DNA from: Triangularia verruculosa
Lineage: Eukaryota; Ascomycota; Sordariomycetes; Sordariales; Podosporaceae
Length of the DNA stretch: 64,000 nt
Assembly (NCBI GenBank): GCA_033296885.1
Contig: MU863936.1
Span: 1 to 64,000, forward strand
Direction: 5' to 3'
Part shown: positions 32,566-42,966 of the stretch, one piece after another
Position numbering within the stretch: position 1 is the first letter of the stretch
Layout of the letters: each line of letters starts with the position of its first letter
Made by a program: the position numbers and the translations under genes
Notes under the pieces: generated by a model
Database searches by the model: none
What the model was told of the DNA's origin: nothing
Seen by the model: only the letters and a program-made list of their open reading frames with translations

Positions 32566-34173
32566 ATGTCTATCGAAGTCGCGATCGGCACGCCTCTGGC
32601 GGATGCCCTTAACATGGCCATCCAGACAAAGATAGCTGAGCTGGGATGGGCTGGCCCTGGAAATGAAGGTGCTTCCATGGCGGAGTACTTCGTTCTCATG
32701 CTCGCCAACGGCAAATCAGAGGCTGAGGTTGCTGGCGAGATCTCTGGCGATTTGCTTGGCCTGGGTCCCGATGATGAGAGCGTCCCTGCGTTCTCGAGGT
32801 GGTTATTTGAGCAGGTTGCTGCTCTCAACGCCCAAATGGGCGCCGAGCCTGCGCCGCCCGCCACTGGAAGCAACGAAATGGACACAGCCGGTGATGATGC
32901 AATGGAAGCAACTTTCGATCTCGGCATGGATACCGATGCGCCCGCCATCAATGCGTACGTTATTTCTCCTCCAATCAAGAACTCAGTTGGTTTCTCGACA
33001 GGCACTAACCGTAGACACAGGCCTACCGGGCCAAAAGCAATGCGTGCTGGCGCTGTTCTCCGCGGCGGCCGTGAAAAGCGTATGGTGGGCCATATCAATC
33101 GTGCGCTTGATCGATCAGGAGGACAGGACGTTCTCCATCGTGTTCGCGGGCAGTCCGGCAGTGAACGGATTGGGAGAGGACCTCCGCATGGGCCGAGGAT
33201 GGGAGTTGGGAGACAGCCACGGACGACTAATGCCCGCGCCACAAATATTGCTGCCGGTCTAGCCAACATGAACGGCATGCCTGGGGGCCCAGGGCCTATG
33301 GGACCTATGAACGGAATGAATCCCATGAATGGCGCTGGCGGCTTCGTCCAACCCGACCTTTATGCGATAATGGAACAGCAAAATCGGATGCTTCAGCAAA
33401 TGCAGCAACAGCTTATGATCCAACAGCAGCAGACTCATCAGAACGGCAGCGGCCGGGGCAAACCTCACTTCGACCGCTCTAACCGAGGGAACCAGTTTCG
33501 CCGTGGCGGTGGTCATTTTAACGGCAATAGCCCACATCATCACCAACAACAGCAGTCATCGGAAGGAGTCCAGGGCGACGCTGCGCAACAAGGCGAAGAT
33601 GTCGAGATGGGTGGGGCCAAGCGCGAGGCTCCCAATCCCGAGGAGACAGTCTGCCGATACAACCTGCGGTGTCAGAACAAGGATTGCAAGTTTGCCCATC
33701 AGTCTCCGGTGGCGCCTCCTGGAACCACGGTGGACGTTACGGATACTTGCAGCTTTGGGGTGGCGTGCAAGAACTGGAAGTGCACTGGTCGGCATCCCTC
33801 ACCAGCGACCAAGATGGCACACCAGAGCGAACAAGACTGCAAATTCTTCCCCAACTGCTCCAACCCCAACTGCCCGTTCCGCCATCCAGCGTTCCCAGCT
33901 TGTCGTAACGGTGGCGAGTGCAAGATTCCGAATTGCAAGTTTACACATGTCAAGACAGCCTGCAAGTTTCGGCCTTGCACCAACCGAAACTGCCCATTCT
34001 TGCACGAGGAAGGGCAGCGGGGGACTTTCCAAGACAAGGTGTGGACGGCAGATGGGTCAAAAGAGCATGTGAGCGACCGGAAGTTTGTAGATGAGAATGC
34101 GCAGGAAGATCTTGTACTACCTGGATCTGAGCATCATCCAGATGATGTTGCTTCTCCAGAAGTGGTGGTGTAG
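32566..34173 (+). CDS. Nab2-type poly(A) RNA-binding CCCH zinc-finger protein
   Basis: Nuclear poly(A)-binding protein of the Nab2/ZC3H14 group, involved in poly(A)-tail control and mRNA export. Exons 32566-32954 and 33021-34173 give 513 aa; without splicing the frame is also open and would give 535 aa. The N-terminal helical domain covers about residues 1-95 (MSIEVAIGTPLADALN, then PAFSRWLFEQVAALN), matching the Nab2 PWI-like fold. Next is an Arg/Gly- and Met/Pro-rich region, then a Gln-rich segment near 33370-33435. Five tandem CCCH fingers follow, beginning at CRYNLRCQ, CSFGVACK, CKFFPNCS, CRNGGECK and CKFRPCTN, each of C-x5-C-x4-C-x3-H type or close; finger five is one residue shorter. 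Five fingers is the number in human ZC3H14 and fewer than in budding-yeast Nab2 (seven). Confidence 0.9.
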   Translation: MSIEVAIGTPLADALNMAIQTKIAELGWAGPGNEGASMAEYFVLMLANGKSEAEVAGEISGDLLGLGPDDESVPAFSRWLFEQVAALNAQMGAEPAPPATGSNEMDTAGDDAMEATFDLGMDTDAPAINAYVISPPIKNSVGFSTGTNRRHRPTGPKAMRAGAVLRGGREKRMVGHINRALDRSGGQDVLHRVRGQSGSERIGRGPPHGPRMGVGRQPRTTNARATNIAAGLANMNGMPGGPGPMGPMNGMNPMNGAGGFVQPDLYAIMEQQNRMLQQMQQQLMIQQQQTHQNGSGRGKPHFDRSNRGNQFRRGGGHFNGNSPHHHQQQQSSEGVQGDAAQQGEDVEMGGAKREAPNPEETVCRYNLRCQNKDCKFAHQSPVAPPGTTVDVTDTCSFGVACKNWKCTGRHPSPATKMAHQSEQDCKFFPNCSNPNCPFRHPAFPACRNGGECKIPNCKFTHVKTACKFRPCTNRNCPFLHEEGQRGTFQDKVWTADGSKEHVSDRKFVDENAQEDLVLPGSEHHPDDVASPEVVV

Positions 34174-34606
34174 GGAAGGGCCTGCAAAAGGCAGGAAGAT
34201 GGGATGGATAAGGAATCAGGAAGAATGCTCCTGAAAGTGTGTAGGCAGGGCGAGCGTTCATTCAATACTGTATTATAGGAAATCATATTGGCGTTTATGG
34301 GCAGCATGCTTGGGGTTTTTGTAGAAAAGCGGTTTATACAGGATGAAACATAATGATAAATTTACGAAGCAGGCAACGAGTCGCGTAGTTCCACTGCATT
34401 ACCGAAATTTCAATGCAATGTGACAGTCTGACGGAAGCTCCATAATATTTTCCGCAAATCCACACGCCGCCGCTTTATTCTCGTCTGTCCGGGACTTGGT
34501 GGTTCACTCATCTGATCATCCCCAACTGCGCCAACCGGCTTCTGCAAAATCCTTCACTTATGAACTGCCTGGGATGTGAGATGCAGCCGTCGAGTAACTC
34601 ATCACC
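34174..34606. other. Intergenic, Nab2-like to HEM14
   Basis: Short tandem spacing between two plus-strand genes. It contains the 3' region of the first and the promoter of the second. Nothing else was seen. Confidence 0.5.
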
Positions 34607-36613
34607 ATGCTCGCCACTAGCCAGCGCTGTTTGGCGCAACGACAGCGCTGGATCACAACTCATTTCTCCTCGCTGAGCTCAAGCTCGCCCCGGTGGACAC
34701 CAGTGAATCATGGTCGCCTCTTTGCTACATCAAGTAGAAGGCAACTGTACATTGAAGAACCCCTTACTATACTCGACCGACCACCTGCCTCCGTTGCGAT
34801 TCTAGGGGGTGGACTGACAGGTCTTACCACGGCATTCTTCCTATCAAGGGCCAACCCGCACACCAAAATCACCATATATGAGGCAAACGACCATACCGGT
34901 GGCTGGATCGACTCGCAGGAGGTCAAGGTGAGGGGCCTGGACGGCCAGAAAGGCACCGTGTGCTTCCAGCGCGGCGCACGCCTCGTCAAGCCCCAGCACC
35001 AAACAAAGAGCCCATATCGATATGACGACCTTATCTTTTACTTCTTGGTCGACCAACTGAACCTCGCCGATTCCCTCCAAAGCCCGCCCAAAGGCGTGGA
35101 CCTGGCCAAGTTTATCTATTACCCAGACCATCTGGTTCGGCTTCCAGGCATGTCTGATCTGAAAGATCCGCTCAAGCTTTATCGCACTTTGACATCCGAA
35201 CCCCTTTTCGAGGGACTGTTCCCGTCACTGGCGCACCTTGTTTGGACGCAGTTCTTCAGCTTCTTGATTCCACCAAGCTTGCGTCCACCCACGTCAGATG
35301 ACTTGTCGCGGCAAGAGCGATCCGTGGGGCAGCACTTCCAACGGTTATTCGGGCAGCGTGATTTGGTGGACAACCTCCTTTCGGCTGTAATGCATGGCAT
35401 CTACGGCGGGGACGTGTGGAAACTGAGTGTGCAAAGGAGCCCTTTCTGGAATGCACCAAAGGATGGCAGGTACCCGCCACTTGGTATTGGCAACGCTTGG
35501 GTCGACCCGGCAGACGTGGAGGTCCTGCTTTCGATGAGGCATCAGGAGAGTATGGAGAATCTGGCAAGGGCTGGTCTTGATAGGTCGGCACACTGGTTCC
35601 CGTCGGGTCTCGACGAGCTGACTGATGCCCTGGGGGCATACCTACAGAAGCGTCGAAATGTCACAATCAAGAAGGGTGCCGCCGTTACCTCTTTGAAATA
35701 CGCCGCCCGAACCGATCGTGTGGCTCTGACGACTTCAAAACAACCAACTCCAGTGACATACGAAAAGGTCATCTCAACACTCTACGCCAAAACTCTTGCC
35801 AATATCTGCCCTCCTGGCCAGCTTCCCTCACTGGAGAAGACCACTGCCGCCACCATTCGCGTCGTTAATTTATGGTATCCCCAGCCAGGGCTCAACCATC
35901 CAAACAATGGCTTCGGATACCTCATTCCACAATCTGTCAGCTTCGAGGAAAACCCAGATTTTGTGCTGGGTGTTCTTTTTGATTCAGATCGCGAATGGGT
36001 TCTCAACCCCAAGACCGGTCAGTATGATAACCGAGGCAAGGACACGATTCGCGGAACCAAGCTTACGGTGATGATGGGTGGCCATTATTGGGATCATCTT
36101 CCAAAAAGGCTGATACCGGATGGTCCGACTGCCATTGAGATGGCCAAAAAAGCCGTGGCGCGGCATATGGGCTGGCCCGAGTCATACAACGAGCATGTAG
36201 TGGCCAGCACAAAGCTCTGCCAGGATTGCATCCCTCAGCATCTGGTTGGTCACCGAGAGCGCATGAAGGCCGCCCATGGCGAGCTACTACAGGCTTTCCA
36301 CGGCCGTGTGGCCGTCGCTGGCGGCTCATACCAATCCCCGGGCGTTCTGCCGTCGATTCGAGCCGGTCACGACGTGGCGGTGCAGGTCAGTGGCTGGCTC
36401 AAATTGACATCGAAAGAGGAGAACAGGGAATGTTACTTCACCGTTGGCGATACGGGCCTCTGGCGATTCGCTCACTCCTTCGTCCGATTACTCCGAATGC
36501 CTGAAAACAAAATGCCCTTGAGGGGTGCGAAAGCTAAGGAAAAAACGCTGTTTAGCTTCGGCGCGTTTATTGACAGCTACAGGGAAAAACGACAAGAATC
36601 TCAACCGGAGTGA
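34607..36613 (+). CDS. HEM14: Protoporphyrinogen oxidase, mitochondrial
   Basis: FAD enzyme of the inner mitochondrial membrane that oxidises protoporphyrinogen IX to protoporphyrin IX, the next-to-last step of heme synthesis. A single exon encodes 668 aa. The first 45 or so residues are Arg/Ser rich without acids (MLATSQRCLAQRQRWITTHF), a mitochondrial presequence. The FAD-binding motif is VAILGGGLTGLTTAFFLSRA, followed by YEANDHTGGWI. The region normally FELGPR reads CFQRGARLVKP. Then LVDNLLSAVMHGIYGGDVWKLS, FPSGLDELTDALGAYLQKR and the C-terminal FAD block RVAVAGGSYQSPGVLPSIRAG are all as in this family. The chain is longer than the human enzyme (477 aa) because of the presequence, loops and an extra C-terminal tail after the FAD block. 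Confidence 0.93.
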   Translation: MLATSQRCLAQRQRWITTHFSSLSSSSPRWTPVNHGRLFATSSRRQLYIEEPLTILDRPPASVAILGGGLTGLTTAFFLSRANPHTKITIYEANDHTGGWIDSQEVKVRGLDGQKGTVCFQRGARLVKPQHQTKSPYRYDDLIFYFLVDQLNLADSLQSPPKGVDLAKFIYYPDHLVRLPGMSDLKDPLKLYRTLTSEPLFEGLFPSLAHLVWTQFFSFLIPPSLRPPTSDDLSRQERSVGQHFQRLFGQRDLVDNLLSAVMHGIYGGDVWKLSVQRSPFWNAPKDGRYPPLGIGNAWVDPADVEVLLSMRHQESMENLARAGLDRSAHWFPSGLDELTDALGAYLQKRRNVTIKKGAAVTSLKYAARTDRVALTTSKQPTPVTYEKVISTLYAKTLANICPPGQLPSLEKTTAATIRVVNLWYPQPGLNHPNNGFGYLIPQSVSFEENPDFVLGVLFDSDREWVLNPKTGQYDNRGKDTIRGTKLTVMMGGHYWDHLPKRLIPDGPTAIEMAKKAVARHMGWPESYNEHVVASTKLCQDCIPQHLVGHRERMKAAHGELLQAFHGRVAVAGGSYQSPGVLPSIRAGHDVAVQVSGWLKLTSKEENRECYFTVGDTGLWRFAHSFVRLLRMPENKMPLRGAKAKEKTLFSFGAFIDSYREKRQESQPE

Positions 36614-37911
36614 GATGGGCAGATGGAAACATAAAGGGGCGATGGACAATGATTTCTACTGTTCCAGCCGGCGCAACCAGCGAGGCAAGCGATGCGCTGA
36701 TTACTATCTGCCTACCAGGCCATCATGTATCAATAGAATATAAAACACTACAAATATAAATCTCATTTATATTTACTTTGTCGACAACGCCTCGCGATCA
36801 TATCACACAACCGAGTCTAAACTAGCAAACAAACTGGTACTTTCTCCTCAAGTAGTAAGACAAAACCTTTTTCATCCCTTTCATTAGTGGCCAAAGGACA
36901 TCAATATGCCCGCTCAGTCTTCATCACAATTAACCAAGGACGTTACTAGAGGAGGATGGATATCGATTTTGAAAGGGTACATCTTACACTGCCTAATAAA
37001 GCAAGATGGAAGCAGCACACTCTAATCATCCATCGTCACTACACCACACACCACGTAAACATCCCCCATATCACAACCCGAAACAACCACACAATTTTGT
37101 ACCCTTTGAATAAGAACATAATCACTTTAAAAAAAAAACTCCGCTTTGGTATCATTTCTTTAATTTTCACCCCCCCCCCCCACACACAAAAAGCCTCAAC
37201 TAGTACCCGTAGGCCACTCTTTCTCCCTTCCCCCAAACCACAAAAAACACTACCAAAAACTCAAGACAAGATGGCCTGCCCGTCCACCCACTCCTCCTTC
37301 CCTAATGCGAGTACCCTCTTTCTCTCGCTTCAGTCAAGACGTTTCTTTCTTGATTCTCCACCCCTGCACAAAAAAAACGGAATGAAATTCATCCTCTCTC
37401 TTGTGCTTCAATAATGGAATCTTCCTCTTCCCTTCCCCCGTCCATCCCCCGAAATTTTGACGCCCCCCGCCCCATTTGCCAATGCCACACGCGTTGCCAT
37501 GCCCCAAAATAATCAAATCCGCAATTTGTTGTACCAAAACCACCCCCGTCCGTCCAAAAACGGTTGGCAAAAGTTCTTCATATAGACACAAAATGCCCAA
37601 TCAACACAAAATGCCCACATTCAGTGGTGTGTGAGAGAACAACAACAGCAAAGACAACGAAACGCTAAGTCATGTCTGTTTTCGCGGTTTAATCATCTCC
37701 GCTTTCATGTCCTTCCCTTCCCGCCCCCTTCATGATGCAAAACGAATAAAAAAAGCAATATGATCGCCTTTTTTGGTATATATGTTATAAAAACAAACAA
37801 CTCCCTCCTATCGAACCACCACCTCCCAGAAAAAAGTCCCGTCCTTAGACCATGGATATAAAATAGCTTTCTTTCCGCATGGCTTCATCAACTCATTGGT
37901 AGTGTGGCCAA
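36614..37911. other. Intergenic between convergent HEM14 and MED14 genes
   Basis: About 1.3 kb of low-complexity A/C-rich sequence on the plus strand (36950-37800), with a 12-C run followed by a CA tract at 37170-37190. It probably includes both 3' untranslated regions. No coding signal was found. Confidence 0.5.
37170..37181. repeat. Poly-C run followed by CA repeat
   Basis: Twelve consecutive C bases are followed by several CA dinucleotides and an A run. A simple-sequence tract in the gap between convergent genes. Confidence 0.8.
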
Positions 37912-40900
37912 CTAATCCAAAACCAGAGCATTGGCCATACTGCTGCCATAGTTCTGGTTATTTTGCTGCTGCTGATGCTGCCGCTGCTGCCCTTGCTGAG
38001 ACGGTCTCCTGTTCATCATGGTCGGGTGAGGTGGGCCGGCGTGCATATTCGCCGCTGGCATCTGCTGCTGTTGTTGTTGCTGGCGCTGCTGCATCTGCTG
38101 TTGGAACCGCGCAGCTTGCTGTGCCTGCTGAAACTGCTGGGGTGTTGGGCCCTGCTGTGGAGGTTGAGGTTGAGGCTGCGGTTGGTGATGTGGCAATTGC
38201 TGTTGCTGTTGCGGTTGCGGTTGCGTCTGTGGTTGTTGAGCAACCGCCCCGCCGGTGGCAATAGACCGTATAGTCTCATCCACCAGCGCAACCAACTCCT
38301 CAATCCCTTGCTCCAGACTCGCCGCCGCACCGCTAGTCAGCCCCTTGAACCCAGTCCCGTTCGCCGTCCAAACTCGTTCAACCAGCACATTGTTGACTTC
38401 GTCGTTTTCGGGCTTGATGTCCGCGGTCTTGGTATTCTCCACATCAACGACACGGTGAACATGCCACATGAGCTTGCCTTGTCTCGAACGTGGCCTAATC
38501 TCGATATTAATAAGCCTTCGTGGCGGAACACCAAATTGGTACCGGATCGTGACCCAGTTGAGGGCCCGATGCAGTACAGCGACAACGGGCTGGTCCTGGA
38601 GGCTTGAACGTTTCTCCTCTAGCTTCTCCAGAGCGCGGTAAAGCGGCAGACTGAGCACCAGCCAAGAAGGCAGATTTTCGAAATTGTGAGAATTCGCCAT
38701 CTCCCGGATGTAATCAATAACCGGGTAGTGAGGATTGCCACTCTCTAGGTCGACATTGACGCCTCGCTCTTTGGTAAGATCCAGTCGCACCCTCCAGGAT
38801 CTTCGGGAATTTGATGCAGGCTCAGCAGCACCCTCTTCCGCAGCGATGCTATCGCTATAGGTAAATACCACCTCCCGAAGCGTAACGCTCTGGTGGACCA
38901 CAGCTTTACCTGCCCGAGCGATGGCATCGACCAGCTCAATCAACCGGTCAAGAGCTTGGATGCGGGCTGTTAGCGATGTTATTACAGTGACGCCCATCTC
39001 CCCGCGAAGGCGGAGAGAAAACTGCCCGAGCTGTGGGTTGTACTGGACATCGTGATCGACATTGCCCTTGAGAAACTGAAACTTGCGACGGTTGGTCACC
39101 GTAAGTTTAGCCTCGGCAATGATCTTCATTGGATTCTCCGCCTGGACCCCCTTGAATACAATTGGTATGTATTCTTGCGCCCAAGAGGCGCCAGAGCCAT
39201 CCTTGGACCCTCGCGACGCCAACATGTCCGACAGCCGCACGTACACTGTTGGCATCTTGATCTGCGCTGGGAGGTTATAGTTGACAGCCTCACGAGTTGT
39301 GTGAGCCATACGTTTAGAATGGAGCTCTCGAAGATCGGTGATTTGCGCAATCATGCCCGTAGCATACAGCGTTAAGTTTTCGAAGAACTTATCGGAAAGC
39401 CGTAGCTGCTCTGTTGCCATGGGCATCTTTGTAAACATCTTGACCCGGGTCCCAGTTGCGCCTTGCCGTTGTTGCGTGGACCTAACAGTCATCATGATTA
39501 GTATTACGGCAACCCAAAGAGAAACAAGCGCGAACTCACATTTCAACCAACCACCACTGGTCCCCGCCAAGGCTCATGCTCATGAAAACGAACCATTGGG
39601 GGTTCCAGCCAACCTTCTTCAACCAGAACGTTTGGAACGGTTCCCGTGCGGACGGAGGTCCCGAGTATACGATGGACTTCAATTCGTCCATGCTGAGAGG
39701 AGATTGGCGAGAAACCATCCAGCGAATACTCTTCGCCCTGCTCATCAAAGCGCTGGTCGTGTAGTGGCATCGCAACATCTCCAACACAGCAGCACCCTCT
39801 TCAGCCGGCGCGGTAAACGTATTCAACCTTCGCTGCACATCACTGGCCATGGGGGATTGAGGGTATAAAGTGAAAGCCCCAGTGTAAACATCCATGCTTA
39901 CTGTGACCTCCGTCGTGTCGAGAACCTGCATCCTGAGAGAAAAGTCCCCGGCCTTTTCCCTCGACCCACTCAAAATAAGTCTCCCTTGTTTTTGAGCGAA
40001 CCTAGGCTTGCCGGCAAGCTTGTTGTATATGGAAGAGAGCATATGCTCAATGTGTCGCGAAATGACTGTCTCCAGGAGAGTCTCCATGCAGATGTCGTCA
40101 ACATCAAACTTAATGTCAAAATCCTTGACCTCCACGCTGTCACGGAACCAACGAAGGCTGATATAGCTTGGATGACTGGGATCTGGTCTCCCATCTTCAC
40201 CTTTGCTGCTGTTGACGCCAACGATGATCCAGCTCTTGCTTCCTTTAGAATGAGGACGGTTGGCCCAGTAGTGAACGGCCAGAGCACGGTTCAGCCTCTC
40301 GACTTTCAAAGAGTCAGCCCACCGGCCGGCGCGCAACTGCCAGGCCTGTCGAGTAAACTCGCCAATTTTCGCGGTCAAGGTAAGGTCGTGGAGGTAATTG
40401 TAGGCCCCTAGCAAACCGTCTGTCCCAAGTGCGTTGTTCACCTTCATTTCTGCAACTAATCGGGCGTGTTCTGATAGTTCTGGGGGAGCCGGGAAGAAGC
40501 GGAATCTGAGGTCAATGAACCAAAACTGCTTTTCGAAATCATCATCCCCGATGGTCACATCAACCTCGAACTCTCCCGGCACAGAAAAAGTTGCCACGCC
40601 AGAGTCGATCTTGTAATCCAAAAAGGGCGCCGGTATCCTCTCGAATTCTTCAAGACTAAGCCTGGCACTCAGAAGTGTGTTGACCTCCTCAATCCAGGCA
40701 TCCTTTTCCTCCGGTGTGACCTCGGGGGGAGGCAGGTAGTCAAACTGTAGGCATGTTATGTTAACAACAGCAAGATGCTACATCTAACAGCCTGATACTT
40801 ACGTCGGGCATCCAATGGATTTTGGAGTGGGAGATGACCTCGAGCGCAGTTTTCAGATCTGGGCTTGGTATCTTGGCCCATAACATATCCTGCTTCATCT

Positions 40901-41438
40901 TGATCATTTCCCATATCGCCATGCTAAAAAGCTCCAGCTTGGATGCTAGATGTGTCCGGATGTCGATAAGCTTTCCAACCTGTTCTGCATTGCGGCTCCA
41001 ATCGGTCAACACGAGGGCCTTTACCCATCGTGTATGGAGGTCCTGGATGAAATTGAGGAGCATTCTTTTCTTCTCCAAACTTTCTGGCGAAGTATCCTCG
41101 GTCGCGGTTGGGTGGTAACTGGTGGTTCCATTGGAAAGGTTCTGTGGTAATGGCATCGAGTCGAGACGCATGATTTGGTCTTGAAGTGCTCCGTGGGAGT
41201 ACTGTGCTAGCCTCGAAAGCAGCATATTGAGCGGTATTATTTCAGCCGTGATATGCTGAAGTTCGTCGGGAAGTTCTTCCAACTTCACAACATCTCTACC
41301 CGAACCGCCGACGACTCCTTTGCCCTTGTGCTCCTGCTTTATGCTCTCCCCATTCACCCCATTCGTCCACCCGTCTCTGTCATGATTACTGCGAACGCCA
41401 TTCTGTGTCCCGTTTTCCATCCTGAACGCGCCCGCCAT
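37912..41438 (-). CDS. MED14: Mediator complex subunit 14
   Basis: Scaffold subunit (Rgr1) joining the head, middle and tail of Mediator, which connects activators to RNA polymerase II. Minus-strand exons 40803-41438, 39540-40744 and 37912-39481 give 1136 aa, close to yeast Rgr1 (1082). The N-terminus is a charged, disordered stretch (about 60 residues), followed by the conserved Med14 N-terminal domain starting at KLEELPDELQHITAEIIPLN and including FIQDLHTRWVKALVLTDWS. The middle contains FDYLPPPEVTPEEKDAW and YNYLHDLTLTAKIGEFTRQA. The C-terminal 110 or so residues are a Gln/Pro-rich low-complexity tail (37930-38245). Both introns (58 nt each) splice in frame and restore conserved text. The long region upstream (41439 on) is without a gene. 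Confidence 0.93.
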
Positions 41439-42966
41439 GTTGCTGGAGCGGCTGTCCAGCGCTGATCGGCTATTGCCGTCAACACCGGTCCGAACTGCTC
41501 GATAAGCTTCAGAAAGGGCTGTCCTTCACACGCAGGTTTCGCTATGGGTCTGCCGATACTGTGAGTGCCCGTGAATTGACCGTAGAGGCACACGCGACGG
41601 TGAAGGCGCAGGTCCGGTGGGCCAACGAGTAATCGGGTGATTAGGAAGTCGTCACCATGGGTAAATAGCGGATACCAGCCGATGTGATGTAGAAAACAGT
41701 CGCAGTGATGGCGCACACCCTCGGCAATGTTGGGGGGTCGCTCGTTTCTTCGTCTCGGTCGTTCGTATCAAAGGTCTGTCGCACACGGTTGCAGAGCGCA
41801 TGCGCCAACAACAATCGATGGGAAGAAGAGCGGTCCGGCGACCGGGCGAAAACCAATGTACCGCCTGGGGTTCGACTGGATCGGGGGATATCCTCGATGG
41901 TCGTGGAAAAATCGTCAATCCGTCGTCTCCACCGAGAGAAGCCGAGAGGAAAGAAAAGATGGGTCGTCGCTTGTCGCTCTATGGGGAACGCCCTTGCTCG
42001 AAAGCCAAAGGCAGCCGAAAGCCAAAAGGCCCAGTTCTGTTGCGTGATGCGACAGGCGTGCTCAGGGCGGCGGACACGCAGAAGTCGGGTCGAAATCCGC
42101 GTCAGCAGACAAGCCGAACAATGCACTGCTGATTGTCGCTGGAGTGCGAACTGCTTCTCTTGCGCAGTCGCGGTAGTCTGCCGAGTTTCGTGGTGACGGG
42201 TCAGTTTTCAATCTTCGCCCTCAAAGAGAGTGGCAGCCGGGGTTGAGGCTGGTTCGCACTGGCCGGCTCGGTTGCTGGGCGAGGGCCTTCTTTTGCCTAA
42301 CTTCCAAGGCAACAACGAATCCCATAAGGCGGCCCCACTCTCCTGTCAAGCCACAAAGACTTTTCGGTAAAACCGTTCGTAATTTTCACTTGGTCGTATC
42401 CGTATTCCCGTCAACCTTGAATCAACGTCATATCCGTGATGTGTAGGCAGGCCACTTGCTTCGATCAGTTATTTAATCTGGTTGACGATTTACTTGCTAT
42501 TATTACAATCTCAAGTCACAGCACTGCCGCAAGACATCGGTCTAGAATAGTCAAGATTCAAAGACTAACCAATATTTTCATGATAGTAACACAAACTTCG
42601 TTATTTCAGCCATTCCTCTCTTCCCGCGAATGTTGGCTGGCTATGCCCGATCATAAGAACACAAACAACCTTGCCCAGCCCCCTGAGGAAGGACGGTTCC
42701 CCTGTGTCATTCATCCTTGTCCCCCATCCCCACCCATGTCTGCTCAGCTCCCGGCTTGAAGAGTCTAACCGAGACGTTTCTTTCCCATGCAAAAAAACAC
42801 CTGTCGTTTCTAATAACCGATATTCCCATTTGCCAAAAAAATTGTCGCCATCAAGTTCGAGATGCGCTCAACTGTGTTGAAAGCCAGAGTTTAACGGGTG
42901 CCCAACCGTACTATAGCAGAAATCTCGTCCAACAAACAAAACGCCATGCAGCATTTGACAAGTTAC
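41439..42966. other. Intergenic, upstream of MED14 and downstream of G6PDH
   Basis: About 1.5 kb. Frames of 100-160 codons occur on both strands between 41640 and 42200 but are mutually overlapping, Arg-rich and match nothing I know, so they are left out. No repeat was seen. Confidence 0.5.
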
